From Desulfobacteraceae bacterium (lineage in GTDB: Bacteria; Desulfobacterota; DSM-4660; Desulfatiglandales; Desulfatiglandaceae): a stretch of 9,891 nt of DNA. The stretch spans positions 2,010,211-2,020,101 of the forward strand of contig CP070700.1 of assembly GCA_020349865.1 (NCBI GenBank). The letters are read 5' to 3'. This document shows positions 1 through 6,410 of this stretch, one piece after another. The translations under genes were made by a program, and so were the position numbers. The notes under the pieces were generated by a model that worked only from the letters and a program-made list of their open reading frames with translations, had not been told where the DNA came from and made no database searches. Position 1 is the first letter of the stretch. Every line of letters starts with the position of its first letter.

Positions 1-351
1 CGTTGGGGTGCCGCGCACACCCGCCCGGTTTCCCTCGGCTAGATCCCGGTTGATCAGCGCCCTTATCCGGGGGTCTTTCCGGTCCTTTTCGAACCTTTCC
101 ATGTCCAGCTTGAGCTTTTGGGCAATCTCTGTGACCTTTTGTTCGTTCAGGCGATTGTAGTCTTTGAAGAGCAGATCGTGGAACTCCCAGAACTTGCCTT
201 GTTGTTCCGCCGCAAGGGCGGCGACGACCGTCGGCCTGGCAAACTCGTGGTTTCTCAGCGGGAAGTGTTTATAGGCAAGGTTCACACTTTCGGCGTCCTT
301 CTCGAGCACCTGCTCGAGCAAAAAGGGGGAGGGCTTCAGCCGTGAGCAGTT
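1..351 (-). pseudogene. DsbA-family thiol:disulfide oxidoreductase, C-terminal fragment lacking its start and half of CxxC
   Basis: The minus strand is open from the window edge and reads as the helical and C-terminal part of a DsbA-like (Thioredoxin_4) domain. Family landmarks are KHFPLRNHEFARP, AAEQQGKFWEFHDLLF, AQKLKLDMERFEKD and, at the edge, AGVRGTPT, which is the cis-Pro loop. Such proteins form or isomerise disulfides in the periplasm through a CPxC site at the start of the first helix. Here similarity begins at NCSRLKP (Cys codon 346-348): the second active-site Cys and SRLKP are present, but the preceding residues read S-S-R-A-N instead of a typical F-x-C-P-Y. There are about three extra residues (SPF) just after, next to an A5G5 run at 321-329 that could hide an indel. 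No ATG with a ribosome site lies upstream; the frame runs on into the neighbouring gene's terminator. I read it as a decayed or truncated gene whose signal peptide and first active-site Cys are lost. The true C-terminus is outside the window. Family assignment is confident, pseudogene status moderately so. Confidence 0.65.
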
Positions 352-367
352 CGCCCTTGAGCTCACT

Positions 368-393
368 GCCGAACGGCTCAGCCGAACGGCTGG
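368..393. repeat. Two tandem copies of a 13-bp unit
   Basis: GCCGAACGGCT occurs at 368-378 and again at 381-391, giving a 13-bp unit repeated twice with the last two bases differing. The second copy with the preceding A forms the small hyphenated palindrome AGCCGAACGGCT. It lies between the dsbA-like fragment and the terminator of the long gene, exactly where the fragment's missing 5' end would be, so it may be a junction scar. No function is apparent. Confidence 0.5.
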
Positions 394-403
394 GGTGGGG
401 GTG

Positions 404-439
404 AAAATAAAAAAAGAGGCCGGTAGGTACCGGCCTCTT
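404..439 (-). terminator. Rho-independent terminator of the long secreted-protein gene
   Basis: AAGAGGCCGGTA (414-425) and TACCGGCCTCTT (428-439) are perfect complements separated by GG, so in RNA the loop probably opens to four or more bases. On the minus strand the stem is followed by seven T, an A and four T (404-415). It begins about 22 nt after the TAG stop at 462-464. The plus-strand side has no T tract, so it serves the minus-strand gene only. Confidence 0.9.
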
Positions 440-461
440 CGGTTAAAGCCAATCTGCTTTA

Positions 462-3400
462 CTACTTGCAGAGCATGTTGTTGTTGTAGGCGTTCAGCGT
501 CGCGGCCAGATCGAGAGCCATCTGGTACTCGGCTTCCTTGGGCCTCAGGTAGTTACCCGTGCCGTCGAAGTTGATGCTCTCCAGGAGGTTCTCTGCCTCA
601 ACGGCCGCACTTGCTGCCTCCTCGCAGTAATAGGTGCCTGCGGCCGCGTTGAGCTGGTACGCCAGCAGGTGCATGGCCAGGGTGTAGGCCGCATCCTTCG
701 CCTTCTTCTTGCCGGTATCCAGATCCCTCTGGTCGAGGATGCTCACACCTTCCTCGCAGGTTGCGATGTTGAAGGTACCCCAGGAGACACCCGGATCGTT
801 CAGGATGTCGTCCAGCAGATAAAAGTCGTTCTTCTCCGCTGTCGCCAACTGGTTCCCATTGCTGTGGCTGCAGGCGTTCCAGTTCTTCCAGTAGCCCGGG
901 GTGCGGGCTTCACCGCCCGGTGGCGGGATGTTGTTCACCTCGAAAACCAGGATACCGTCGGCTATGAGCTCGTAGCTGGTCCCAGCGCCAAAGTCGAAGC
1001 AGCGAATGCCCATGTCCTCGGCCGGGTTGTCGCTCACATTCGGGTTGTTCGGCATGATGATCATATTCGCACTGCCATCACGGGACGTGTCGATCATCCA
1101 CTGGCTCGAATACCCCGCACCCATGTTCATTTCACACAGGGTGTAGGTCATGGAGACATCGAGGACGTAATTATTGAATTCGAGGACACCGTCGACATCA
1201 CCGAAGGTGGAAGCGCTGGCAAGCGGGCTTGCAAGGAAGTTGCTGCCATTGCCGTCGTTGGGCCCGTTGTAAAGGCTGAATGTCCACTCCTTTGACGAAT
1301 CCACCACCCCGTCTGTGAGCTTCAGCACGCTGACCGTGCCGGTCGCAAACCGGACCTCCGCACTATCCTCATGCGTCGGGTCAACGAAACCGGGAAGGTC
1401 CACACCCTGCTCGTCCACCGGGTTTCCACTAGCCGTGGCGGTGTTCACCAAGTCGCCATCTATGCTGGTCTCGTAGTAGTAAACCAGGCTCGCGCCGGGT
1501 GCGAGGGGCTCGGAGCCGCTGGACAGCGTTAAATTCATTTCGGTTATACCGAGCTCGTTGTCATCGATGGTGATGTCGCTCAAATAGGTCTCCCCCGTGT
1601 TAATGACGATAAAGACATAGGTGACCTCGGAGCCGTTGGCAGCGACGACGAGTTCGTCACCGGGGGCGGAGCCGCCGTAATCGTGACCCTCATAAACTGT
1701 CTTCTGGATCTCGATCCCGGCCACCAGCTCCTCGACCCGGGCGGTATCGGAATTCATCGGATTCTCGAAACCGGGCAGGTCAGCACCATTCTCGTCCACC
1801 GGGTTGCCGCTGGTGCTGGCGGTGTTCGTCAGGTCGCCACTAATAGTCCCTTCGTAATAGAACACCAGTGTAGCGAATGGGGCGAGGGGCTCGCTCCCGC
1901 TCAGCAGTGTGAGGTCAGTGCGGTTGATGCCGAGTTGGGCGTCAACGATGGTGATGTCGCTCAGATAGGTTTCCCCCGTATTTCTAACGGTAAAAATATA
2001 GGTGACCTCGGAGCCGTTGGCACCGGCGACAAGCTCGCCCCCGGGGGCGGAGGTGCCGCTATTATGACCCGCGTAGACCGTTTTCTGAATCTCGATCCCG
2101 GCCACGGCCTCCTGAACCTCGGCGGTGTCGTCATCCGTCGGGTCATCGAGTTCTAGGATGTCTTCACCTTGTTCATCTACGGGATTACCATTGACTATGG
2201 CGGTGTTCACTAGGTTGCCGCTGATGGCCGTCTGGTAGAAGAATACCAGGCTATCGCCGGGGGCGAGGGGCTCGCTCCCGCTCAGCAGCGTGAGATCACT
2301 GCGGTTGATGCCGAGAACGGCGTCATCAATCATGATGCTGCTGAGATAGGTGTTCCCCGTGTTGGTGACGGTGAAGACGTAGGTCACAGGATCGCCGTTT
2401 TCACCGATGACAAGCTCACCACCGGATGCAGTCGAGGTACCGCTATCGTGTCCCCTGTAGACCGTCTTCTGGATCTCGATGCCGGGCGCGGGGTCAACTT
2501 CTGCCACGCAGGCCGCACCGTCGTTGTCTGTAGAGCCTGTACCAGTGCTGGTGCTGACGATCAGCGGATTGGCCATGATCGGATCCATTGGATCCAGATT
2601 CAATTGGATCTCGTAGATGGTACCCGCATTTTCATAACAGAACAGGTTTCCGTTCGCATTGAACCAGGCGGCACCATAGCGGGGTACCGTTCCTCCAGGC
2701 AGGCCGGCCACATCAATATCTGTCCGTGCGCCATTGGAAGGGTCCAGAATGGCGAGTTCGCCGCCTTCCTGGTCGCACCCGTAGAGATACCCGTTGGTGG
2801 GGTGGACGGCGAAGTCGTTGACCCGACCGTTTAGACTAGGCAAAATGTCGAACGAACTCGCGGTGAAGGCTGTCAGATCAACCACCCAGAGTTTTCTTGT
2901 GCCGGCCGGGCCATACCCTCCGGAGTTGGTGAGATACATGGTATTGCCGTCGGGCGTGATATCGCCGGCGTTCAAGTTCGATGCGTTACCGCTTGTGGGC
3001 ATGCCAGCAGGAGTTCCCAACAGCGTGACGTTGAACTGTTTGTCTATCTTGACGATTTGACCGTCTGGTGAATTTACTGATGATCCTGGCGGTGATCCTG
3101 GCGGAATCAGCCACCCGTAGAGCAGGCCGTCGGTACTCCGGAAGCCCAGGTTGTTGAGACGGTATGGGTAGTCGGCTGTGGCATCCGGGATGCGGTCCAA
3201 AGTGAACGTCAAGTCCGACTGATTGACCCTGGATAGCCAGGCCTCCGGGTCGTTATCATTGTCGTTGCCCTGGATGACGAACGGCCCATCGGTGCACTGG
3301 AAGGCAAACTGATCCTGCGCCATAAAGGACGCCCCGTCGTTGCGGGTGACCACGTCAACGTTTTCCACTACGTCGATAATCTTCGGGTTGGGGTCGCCCG

Positions 3401-4409
3401 TTACTTCATTAATCTGCAAATCGATTTTGAAGACTTTGGCGGGTGCACTATTTTCGGCACCATTCTTGTAAAGATAGAGGATGTCGCCGATGAACCAGGC
3501 CGCACCGTATGCGTCGGTTGTGAATGCGACAGTGGTGTCCAAAGTCGGAGCAACGCCGCTCGGATCAAAAGGAAATCGCTTAAACAGGGCGTGAGTGTTA
3601 TCGTCCGACGGGTCAGGGTCATCGTCATTTGCATTCGGTGTGATTACGGCGAGCATGCCGGTGGCGGCATCACCACCGTAGAGCTTTCCATCCTTGTAGG
3701 CCCAATCGGCAACCCTGGCGGTGATGTCGAGTGCAAGACCGCCTTGCATCGCCTTGAAAACTCTGGAGACCCCATAGACCGGGGTAAGATTTGCAGGATC
3801 CGCGCCCGGTGGTACCAGGTTCCAAATGGTGTCCAGGTCGAACGAGCGCACCCTGTCCGTGCACACGGACGGATTGCCTAAACAGCCGTTTCCTACTTTT
3901 TGTCCCTGGGTATGGACAAAAAACAAACGACTATCTGGATCCACGTCCCCAGCGTCGTAGCGGGGGTATTGGTTTCCATCTGCACCCCAAGGTGTCGTGG
4001 TACTCGGGTATCCGGGCCAACCCAAGGGTTGCACAAGAATTTGGTTTGTATCAGCAGGATCGAGACCGATCCTAACCAACCCCATGTTCCCGCCGTCAGA
4101 GCCATTACCAAAGACCTGCACGCCATACATATATCGGGTCACCGGATCATAGCCGATATTGTTGTATTCAATTCCGGCGGGTAATCCGATATCTTGGAAG
4201 TTGAGTCCTGCAGGTTCGGGCGGATCTCCGACCCCGCGAAGCTGGGTATCTAAGGTCTGGGAAATGAAGGCCTCCGTGCCGACAGGTGTATCCAGCGGCA
4301 GCGGCGAAGGCCCTGCCCAGCCTGTACTGTTGATCAGAACCAGGTTCATCCAGACGAGAGCCCCGAAAAGGGCTGCTCTGGTTACTGATTTTCTTTCGTA
4401 TTTGTTCAT
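462..4409 (-). CDS. Large secreted protein: propeller-like N-terminus, three DUF11-like repeats, TPGYWKNW C-terminal module
   Basis: A 1,315-residue protein. The start ATG (4407-4409) is preceded by AAGGAG six bases upstream. Residues 1-33 form a Sec signal peptide (basic start, hydrophobic core, cleavage near GWAG); no lipobox is seen. Residues about 60-640 are rich in blocks such as YDPVTRYMYG, YGAAWFIGDILY, HPTNGYLYG and YGAAWFNANGNLF, resembling a beta-propeller of the DUF6923 type. Residues 643-1020 are three repeats beginning GIEIQKTVY and containing VTYxFxVxNTGxTYLS, the DUF11-like Ig fold of surface proteins. Residues about 1025-1160 look like one more beta-domain. From about 1169, TPGYWKNWNAC introduces an alpha-helical C-terminus with several Cys. 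No LPxTG, PEP-CTERM or membrane tail is visible, so how it stays on the surface, if it does, is unclear. The gene stands alone, with its own terminator and a long upstream regulatory region. Probable role: extracellular structural or adhesive protein. The fold assignments are by eye and the function is inferred. Confidence 0.92.
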   Translation of the reverse strand: MNKYERKSVTRAALFGALVWMNLVLINSTGWAGPSPLPLDTPVGTEAFISQTLDTQLRGVGDPPEPAGLNFQDIGLPAGIEYNNIGYDPVTRYMYGVQVFGNGSDGGNMGLVRIGLDPADTNQILVQPLGWPGYPSTTTPWGADGNQYPRYDAGDVDPDSRLFFVHTQGQKVGNGCLGNPSVCTDRVRSFDLDTIWNLVPPGADPANLTPVYGVSRVFKAMQGGLALDITARVADWAYKDGKLYGGDAATGMLAVITPNANDDDPDPSDDNTHALFKRFPFDPSGVAPTLDTTVAFTTDAYGAAWFIGDILYLYKNGAENSAPAKVFKIDLQINEVTGDPNPKIIDVVENVDVVTRNDGASFMAQDQFAFQCTDGPFVIQGNDNDNDPEAWLSRVNQSDLTFTLDRIPDATADYPYRLNNLGFRSTDGLLYGWLIPPGSPPGSSVNSPDGQIVKIDKQFNVTLLGTPAGMPTSGNASNLNAGDITPDGNTMYLTNSGGYGPAGTRKLWVVDLTAFTASSFDILPSLNGRVNDFAVHPTNGYLYGCDQEGGELAILDPSNGARTDIDVAGLPGGTVPRYGAAWFNANGNLFCYENAGTIYEIQLNLDPMDPIMANPLIVSTSTGTGSTDNDGAACVAEVDPAPGIEIQKTVYRGHDSGTSTASGGELVIGENGDPVTYVFTVTNTGNTYLSSIMIDDAVLGINRSDLTLLSGSEPLAPGDSLVFFYQTAISGNLVNTAIVNGNPVDEQGEDILELDDPTDDDTAEVQEAVAGIEIQKTVYAGHNSGTSAPGGELVAGANGSEVTYIFTVRNTGETYLSDITIVDAQLGINRTDLTLLSGSEPLAPFATLVFYYEGTISGDLTNTASTSGNPVDENGADLPGFENPMNSDTARVEELVAGIEIQKTVYEGHDYGGSAPGDELVVAANGSEVTYVFIVINTGETYLSDITIDDNELGITEMNLTLSSGSEPLAPGASLVYYYETSIDGDLVNTATASGNPVDEQGVDLPGFVDPTHEDSAEVRFATGTVSVLKLTDGVVDSSKEWTFSLYNGPNDGNGSNFLASPLASASTFGDVDGVLEFNNYVLDVSMTYTLCEMNMGAGYSSQWMIDTSRDGSANMIIMPNNPNVSDNPAEDMGIRCFDFGAGTSYELIADGILVFEVNNIPPPGGEARTPGYWKNWNACSHSNGNQLATAEKNDFYLLDDILNDPGVSWGTFNIATCEEGVSILDQRDLDTGKKKAKDAAYTLAMHLLAYQLNAAAGTYYCEEAASAAVEAENLLESINFDGTGNYLRPKEAEYQMALDLAATLNAYNNNMLCK
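1350..2483 (-). repeat. Three tandem coding repeats of about 381 bp (DUF11-like domains)
   Basis: In reading order the units are 2483-2100 (residues 643-770), 2099-1719 (771-897) and 1718-1350 (898-1020). Each starts GIEIQKTVY.GH and carries GSEPLAP and GNPVDE. DNA identity is uneven. Units 1 and 2 are nearly identical around 1890-1935 and 2268-2313 (LTLLSGSEPLAP), while unit 2 resembles unit 3 more around 2001-2023 and 1620-1642 (the EVTY block) and in the LPGF linker. Stalk-like Ig repeats commonly expand and contract this way. Confidence 0.85.
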
Positions 4410-4415
4410 TTTAAA

Positions 4416-4421
4416 CTCCTT
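4416..4421 (-). promoter_or_regulatory. Ribosome binding site of the large secreted protein
   Basis: AAGGAG on the minus strand, six bases before the ATG at 4407-4409, fixes the start. A second AAGGAG-like sequence about 35 bases further upstream (4445-4453) has no usable open frame after it. Confidence 0.8.
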
Positions 4422-4605
4422 TCTGTAATGTTTAAATGTGCAACACTCCTTTTTAAGATTTAATATGATTTGCTCTCGCGGCGGGTTAAATCCCCTACCT
4501 GCACACCGTCTTAACGTATCTCTTCAGGGTCATTTACTGGCTCAATGTCTTTCATGTTTATTGTTGTTGTCTTCGGTCAAATTCTCTGCACTTTGTCACC
4601 GTAAT

Positions 4606-4621
4606 ATCAAAAGGTGTGCCA
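4606..4621 (-). promoter_or_regulatory. Candidate sigma-54 (-24/-12) promoter of the large secreted protein
   Basis: The minus strand reads TGGCAC-ACCTT-TTGAT. This matches the RpoN consensus TGGCAC-N5-TTGC in nine of ten fixed positions with exact spacing; the last C is an A. It would start a transcript near 4595 with a leader of roughly 185 nt before the ATG at 4409. Phased repeats 83-150 bp upstream (4704-4755) sit where an enhancer-binding activator would. Sigma-54 use is inferred from sequence alone. Confidence 0.5.
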
Positions 4622-4703
4622 GTGCGCCCATCGACATCTAAGTGCTTGATTTTGTTTGGTTTAATTTTTTATCGTGTGGCGTATATCTACCAGGGGGGGC
4701 TTT

Positions 4704-4755
4704 ATGAGACAGTATTTGCCTCAAAATTGTCTCACGACTGTCTCATGGTGTCTCA
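4704..4755 (-). promoter_or_regulatory. Cluster of four phased TGTCTCA/TGAGACA sites, probable activator binding array
   Basis: TGTCTCA occurs on the plus strand at 4728-4734, 4739-4745 and 4749-4755, with starts 11 and 10 bp apart, about one helical turn each. TGAGACA, its complement, is at 4705-4711, 23 bp (about two turns) from the first copy. The outer pair ATGAGACAGT (4704-4713) and ACTGTCTCAT (4737-4746) is a perfect 10-bp inverted repeat. Repetition on one face of the helix is typical of operator or enhancer arrays. Its place upstream of the sigma-54-like element suggests an upstream activating sequence for the large secreted-protein gene. The binding protein is not encoded in this window. 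Confidence 0.55.
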
Positions 4756-4789
4756 CGTGGTACAATGGATACAGGAGACCCCTAAATTT

Positions 4790-5125
4790 CCCCCACGGGG
4801 GAGCAGAGATTTTCTTGAAAAAAATGGGGACGCATGTAGGCGAAGAGCCACCGAGCCGGGGAGGATCGGCTGAGACGGGAGCGGAGGATCAAGGCGCATG
4901 GAGCAGAGGGATGGCCTCAGGGTGAAGCAGGCAGCAGCTTCACAGGATACTCAGAGGAGGTGGCTGAATGGTAGGCGGTTTTGGGGACTATTGTATCGCG
5001 ACTACTGAATGATGATGGCTTACTGGGGGGGCGGCAAAACAACTCCGCATGCGCCGGGTCGCCCTCTGCTGGCGCCTTACAAAGACCCTGACAATTCGGT
5101 CCGCTGCGCTTATGCCCTCCGCAAG
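4790..5125. other. GC-rich noncoding block with hairpins, no supported gene
   Basis: No frame here has a good start, ribosome site and protein-like composition. Small potential stems include CCCCC-ACG-GGGGG (about 4790-4803), AGCCG/CGGCT (about 4855-4872), GTGAAGC/GCTTCAC with an 8-base loop (4922-4943) and CCGC-AAG-GCGG near 5110. Around 5040-5120 short words of the type GCGCA-GCGGA recur. It could be a decayed repeat element or a structured intergenic repeat; I cannot name a family. The block ends abruptly at about 5,125, where AT-rich sequence begins. Confidence 0.35.
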
Positions 5126-5203
5126 GCGGGACTGAACTAAAGTGAGTAGTAACACCATATCTTTTGGTGGCTTCTTGAACTTTAAAAGTGCATGTTTCTT
5201 GCC

Positions 5204-5246
5204 TTATGTTAATAGTCCACATAACCTATTGAAAACATAGGACTAT
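5204..5246. repeat. Nested short inverted repeats at the left flank of the recombinase operon
   Basis: Three overlapping inverted pairs are packed into 43 bp: TTATGT (5204-5209) with ACATAA (5219-5224), ATAGTCC (5212-5218) with GGACTAT (5240-5246), and CCTAT (5225-5229) with ATAGG (5237-5241). Short inverted arms with spacers of about 7-9 bp are what tyrosine recombinases bind. The cluster lies downstream of the last recombinase gene, where an element end would be expected. Confidence 0.45.
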
Positions 5247-5252
5247 ATGGGC

Positions 5253-5305
5253 TGATTCCAGGATATCCAAATTTGTTTAAAAAACAATGGGATACCCCGG
5301 AATCA
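5253..5305. repeat. Long imperfect inverted repeat, 17-bp arms with a 19-bp AT-rich centre
   Basis: The left arm TGATTCCAGGATATCCA (5253-5269) and the reverse complement of the right arm (5289-5305), TGATTCCGGGGTATCCC, agree at 14 of 17 positions. The AT-only centre has its own small pair, TTGTTT/AAACAA. The arms are too far apart for a single Xer-type core. Possible roles are a recombinase or accessory-protein binding site at the element end, or a transcription-stopping hairpin after the recombinase operon. There is a T6 run in the loop on the minus strand but no T tract after the stem. Confidence 0.55.
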
Positions 5306-5366
5306 TACAAATTCTGCAAAAACATTGTCAACATAACAATTCCTCTATAGTCACACCTCTGCTGTG

Positions 5367-5387
5367 ATGATTCGATATGGGAATCAT
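5367..5387. repeat. Perfect 7-7-7 hyphenated palindrome just after the last recombinase gene
   Basis: ATGATTC (5367-5373), the spacer GATATGG (5374-5380) and GAATCAT (5381-5387) form perfect 7-bp arms around a 7-bp asymmetric centre. This geometry resembles a small tyrosine-recombinase core site, where strand exchange spans 6-8 bp. It ends four bases before the stop codon of the last recombinase gene (5391-5393). The TGATTC arm word is shared with the repeat at 5253-5305. A weak terminator is the alternative, but no T tract follows. Confidence 0.45.
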
Positions 5388-5390
5388 GCC

Positions 5391-6410
5391 TTAGAGACTG
5401 TCCAACCAGGCGAGTGTGTTCTCTTCATTTTCCCAATCCATCAGTTCCTTTATCTTTGGATCGTCAACGAGGGTGGATTGGGTGTACTCAATAAATTTTT
5501 TCTGTACCTCACGCTTATAAGAGAGATCCATATGTAGATAGATCATAGTGGATTGTATATTTTCGTGTCCAAGCCGGTTTCTGATCTCAGAAGGGTCTTT
5601 TCCTTCATAGAGCATTCTCATGGCACATGAGTGTCGAAAGCTATGCACTGGACTGATATTGTTTAACTGTTTGGGTATCAAGGCCAGGGAAAGATACTTT
5701 TTACAAAGTCGGTTGATACTATGGCGTGTAAATTCTTTTCCCCTTTCATTGATGAAGAGACGGTGTTGATATAGGGGTTTTGGCGTTGTGCGATATTTAA
5801 AGATATATCGTTTAATGAGCTGTGTGGTTATAGGCCAAAGCGTAATGAGTCGATATTGATTTCCTTTCCCATGTATAGCCAGGGTTCTTTTTTGAGGGTT
5901 AAAGTAGTCGAGGTTCAGTGTTGCCATCTCAGTAGCTCTGGCCCCGGAGTCATAGAGCAGGTGCAGGATGGTATAATCACGAAAGCCATTGTATTTTTTA
6001 AGGTCAACACTTAGAAAGACGTTAAAGATATCCTCGTAATCTAAGAATCCCACTAATGGTTTTTGAGTTCGTTTTTGTGGGATGCTGAGTATGGTCTGTG
6101 CGATTTCCCGATTTTCTGGATACATAAAACGGATCATTTTAGCTAAGGATTTAAGAGCAGCAAGTCTGTGGTTTCTTGACGTTGTCCTATAATGCCGTTG
6201 TGATTCGAGGTTATGGAGAAACTCAAGGATTAAGGAGGTGGAGAGGTGTTCGACTCTGAGGGATTCGATCTTGATAGAAAGATAATTGGCAGCAAATGGT
6301 AGAAAAAGTGTGAAGGCATCTCGATAAGCCTTGATGGTGTTATCTCCGCTTCCCTTAATCCGTGGAAGGTATTGGTCGAAGAATTGATGAAGGCAAGTGG
6401 AAAGTTTCAT
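5391..6410 (-). CDS. ritC: Tyrosine recombinase, third of the trio (RitC-like)
   Basis: A 339-residue phage-integrase-family recombinase that would cut and rejoin DNA through a 3'-phosphotyrosine intermediate. Residues about 1-105 form the SAM-like, core-binding N-terminal domain (NTIKAYRDAFTLFLPF); the rest is the catalytic domain. All active-site residues are present: Arg158 (GARATEM), Lys182 (HGKGNQYR), His256-x-x-Arg259 (HSFRH), His282 (LGHENIQST) and nucleophile Tyr291 (IYLHMD). About 48 residues follow the Tyr, ending in an acidic tail (WENEENTLAWLDSL), compatible with the RitC type. The ATG (6408-6410) overlaps the previous gene's TGA as ATGA, with AGAGG just upstream, so translation is probably coupled. 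It is last in the operon and is followed by dense inverted repeats rather than a clear terminator. Recombinase assignment is certain; the Rit subclass rests on order and recalled motifs. Confidence 0.93.
   Translation of the reverse strand: MKLSTCLHQFFDQYLPRIKGSGDNTIKAYRDAFTLFLPFAANYLSIKIESLRVEHLSTSLILEFLHNLESQRHYRTTSRNHRLAALKSLAKMIRFMYPENREIAQTILSIPQKRTQKPLVGFLDYEDIFNVFLSVDLKKYNGFRDYTILHLLYDSGARATEMATLNLDYFNPQKRTLAIHGKGNQYRLITLWPITTQLIKRYIFKYRTTPKPLYQHRLFINERGKEFTRHSINRLCKKYLSLALIPKQLNNISPVHSFRHSCAMRMLYEGKDPSEIRNRLGHENIQSTMIYLHMDLSYKREVQKKFIEYTQSTLVDDPKIKELMDWENEENTLAWLDSL

Noticed and set aside
118..345. 75-codon plus-strand frame at the left end
   Set aside because: It is antisense to the clear DsbA-like fragment, whose reading on the minus strand matches the family nearly throughout.
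669..1295. 208-codon open frame on the plus strand
   Set aside because: It lies wholly inside the long minus-strand secreted-protein gene, lacks a ribosome site and has no recognisable features; it is a codon-bias shadow. Similar plus-strand frames across 1,683-4,428 are rejected for the same reason.
4438..4600. Short leader peptide in front of the surface-protein gene (14 codons, minus strand)
   Set aside because: An ATG-to-stop frame exists (MKDIEPVNDPEEIR), but there is no ribosome site before it and no attenuator-like structure after it.
4728..4755. Possible CRISPR-like short repeats (TGTCTCA copies)
   Set aside because: Repeats are only 7 bp and one helical turn apart, with no room for spacers; an operator array explains them better.
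4616..4925. Two overlapping plus-strand frames of 83-85 codons
   Set aside because: They run through the phased TGTCTCA sites and the hairpin block, have no convincing ribosome site, and their products resemble no protein.
4956..4978. tRNA-like D-arm sequence TGGCTGAATGGTAGGC
   Set aside because: It resembles an A-box, but no anticodon arm, T-arm (GGTTCRA) or acceptor pairing follows within tRNA distance.
4917..5222. 101-codon minus-strand frame
   Set aside because: Proline-, serine- and cysteine-rich with no domain, a poor ribosome site, and it spans the GC-rich to AT-rich junction, which suggests a chance frame.
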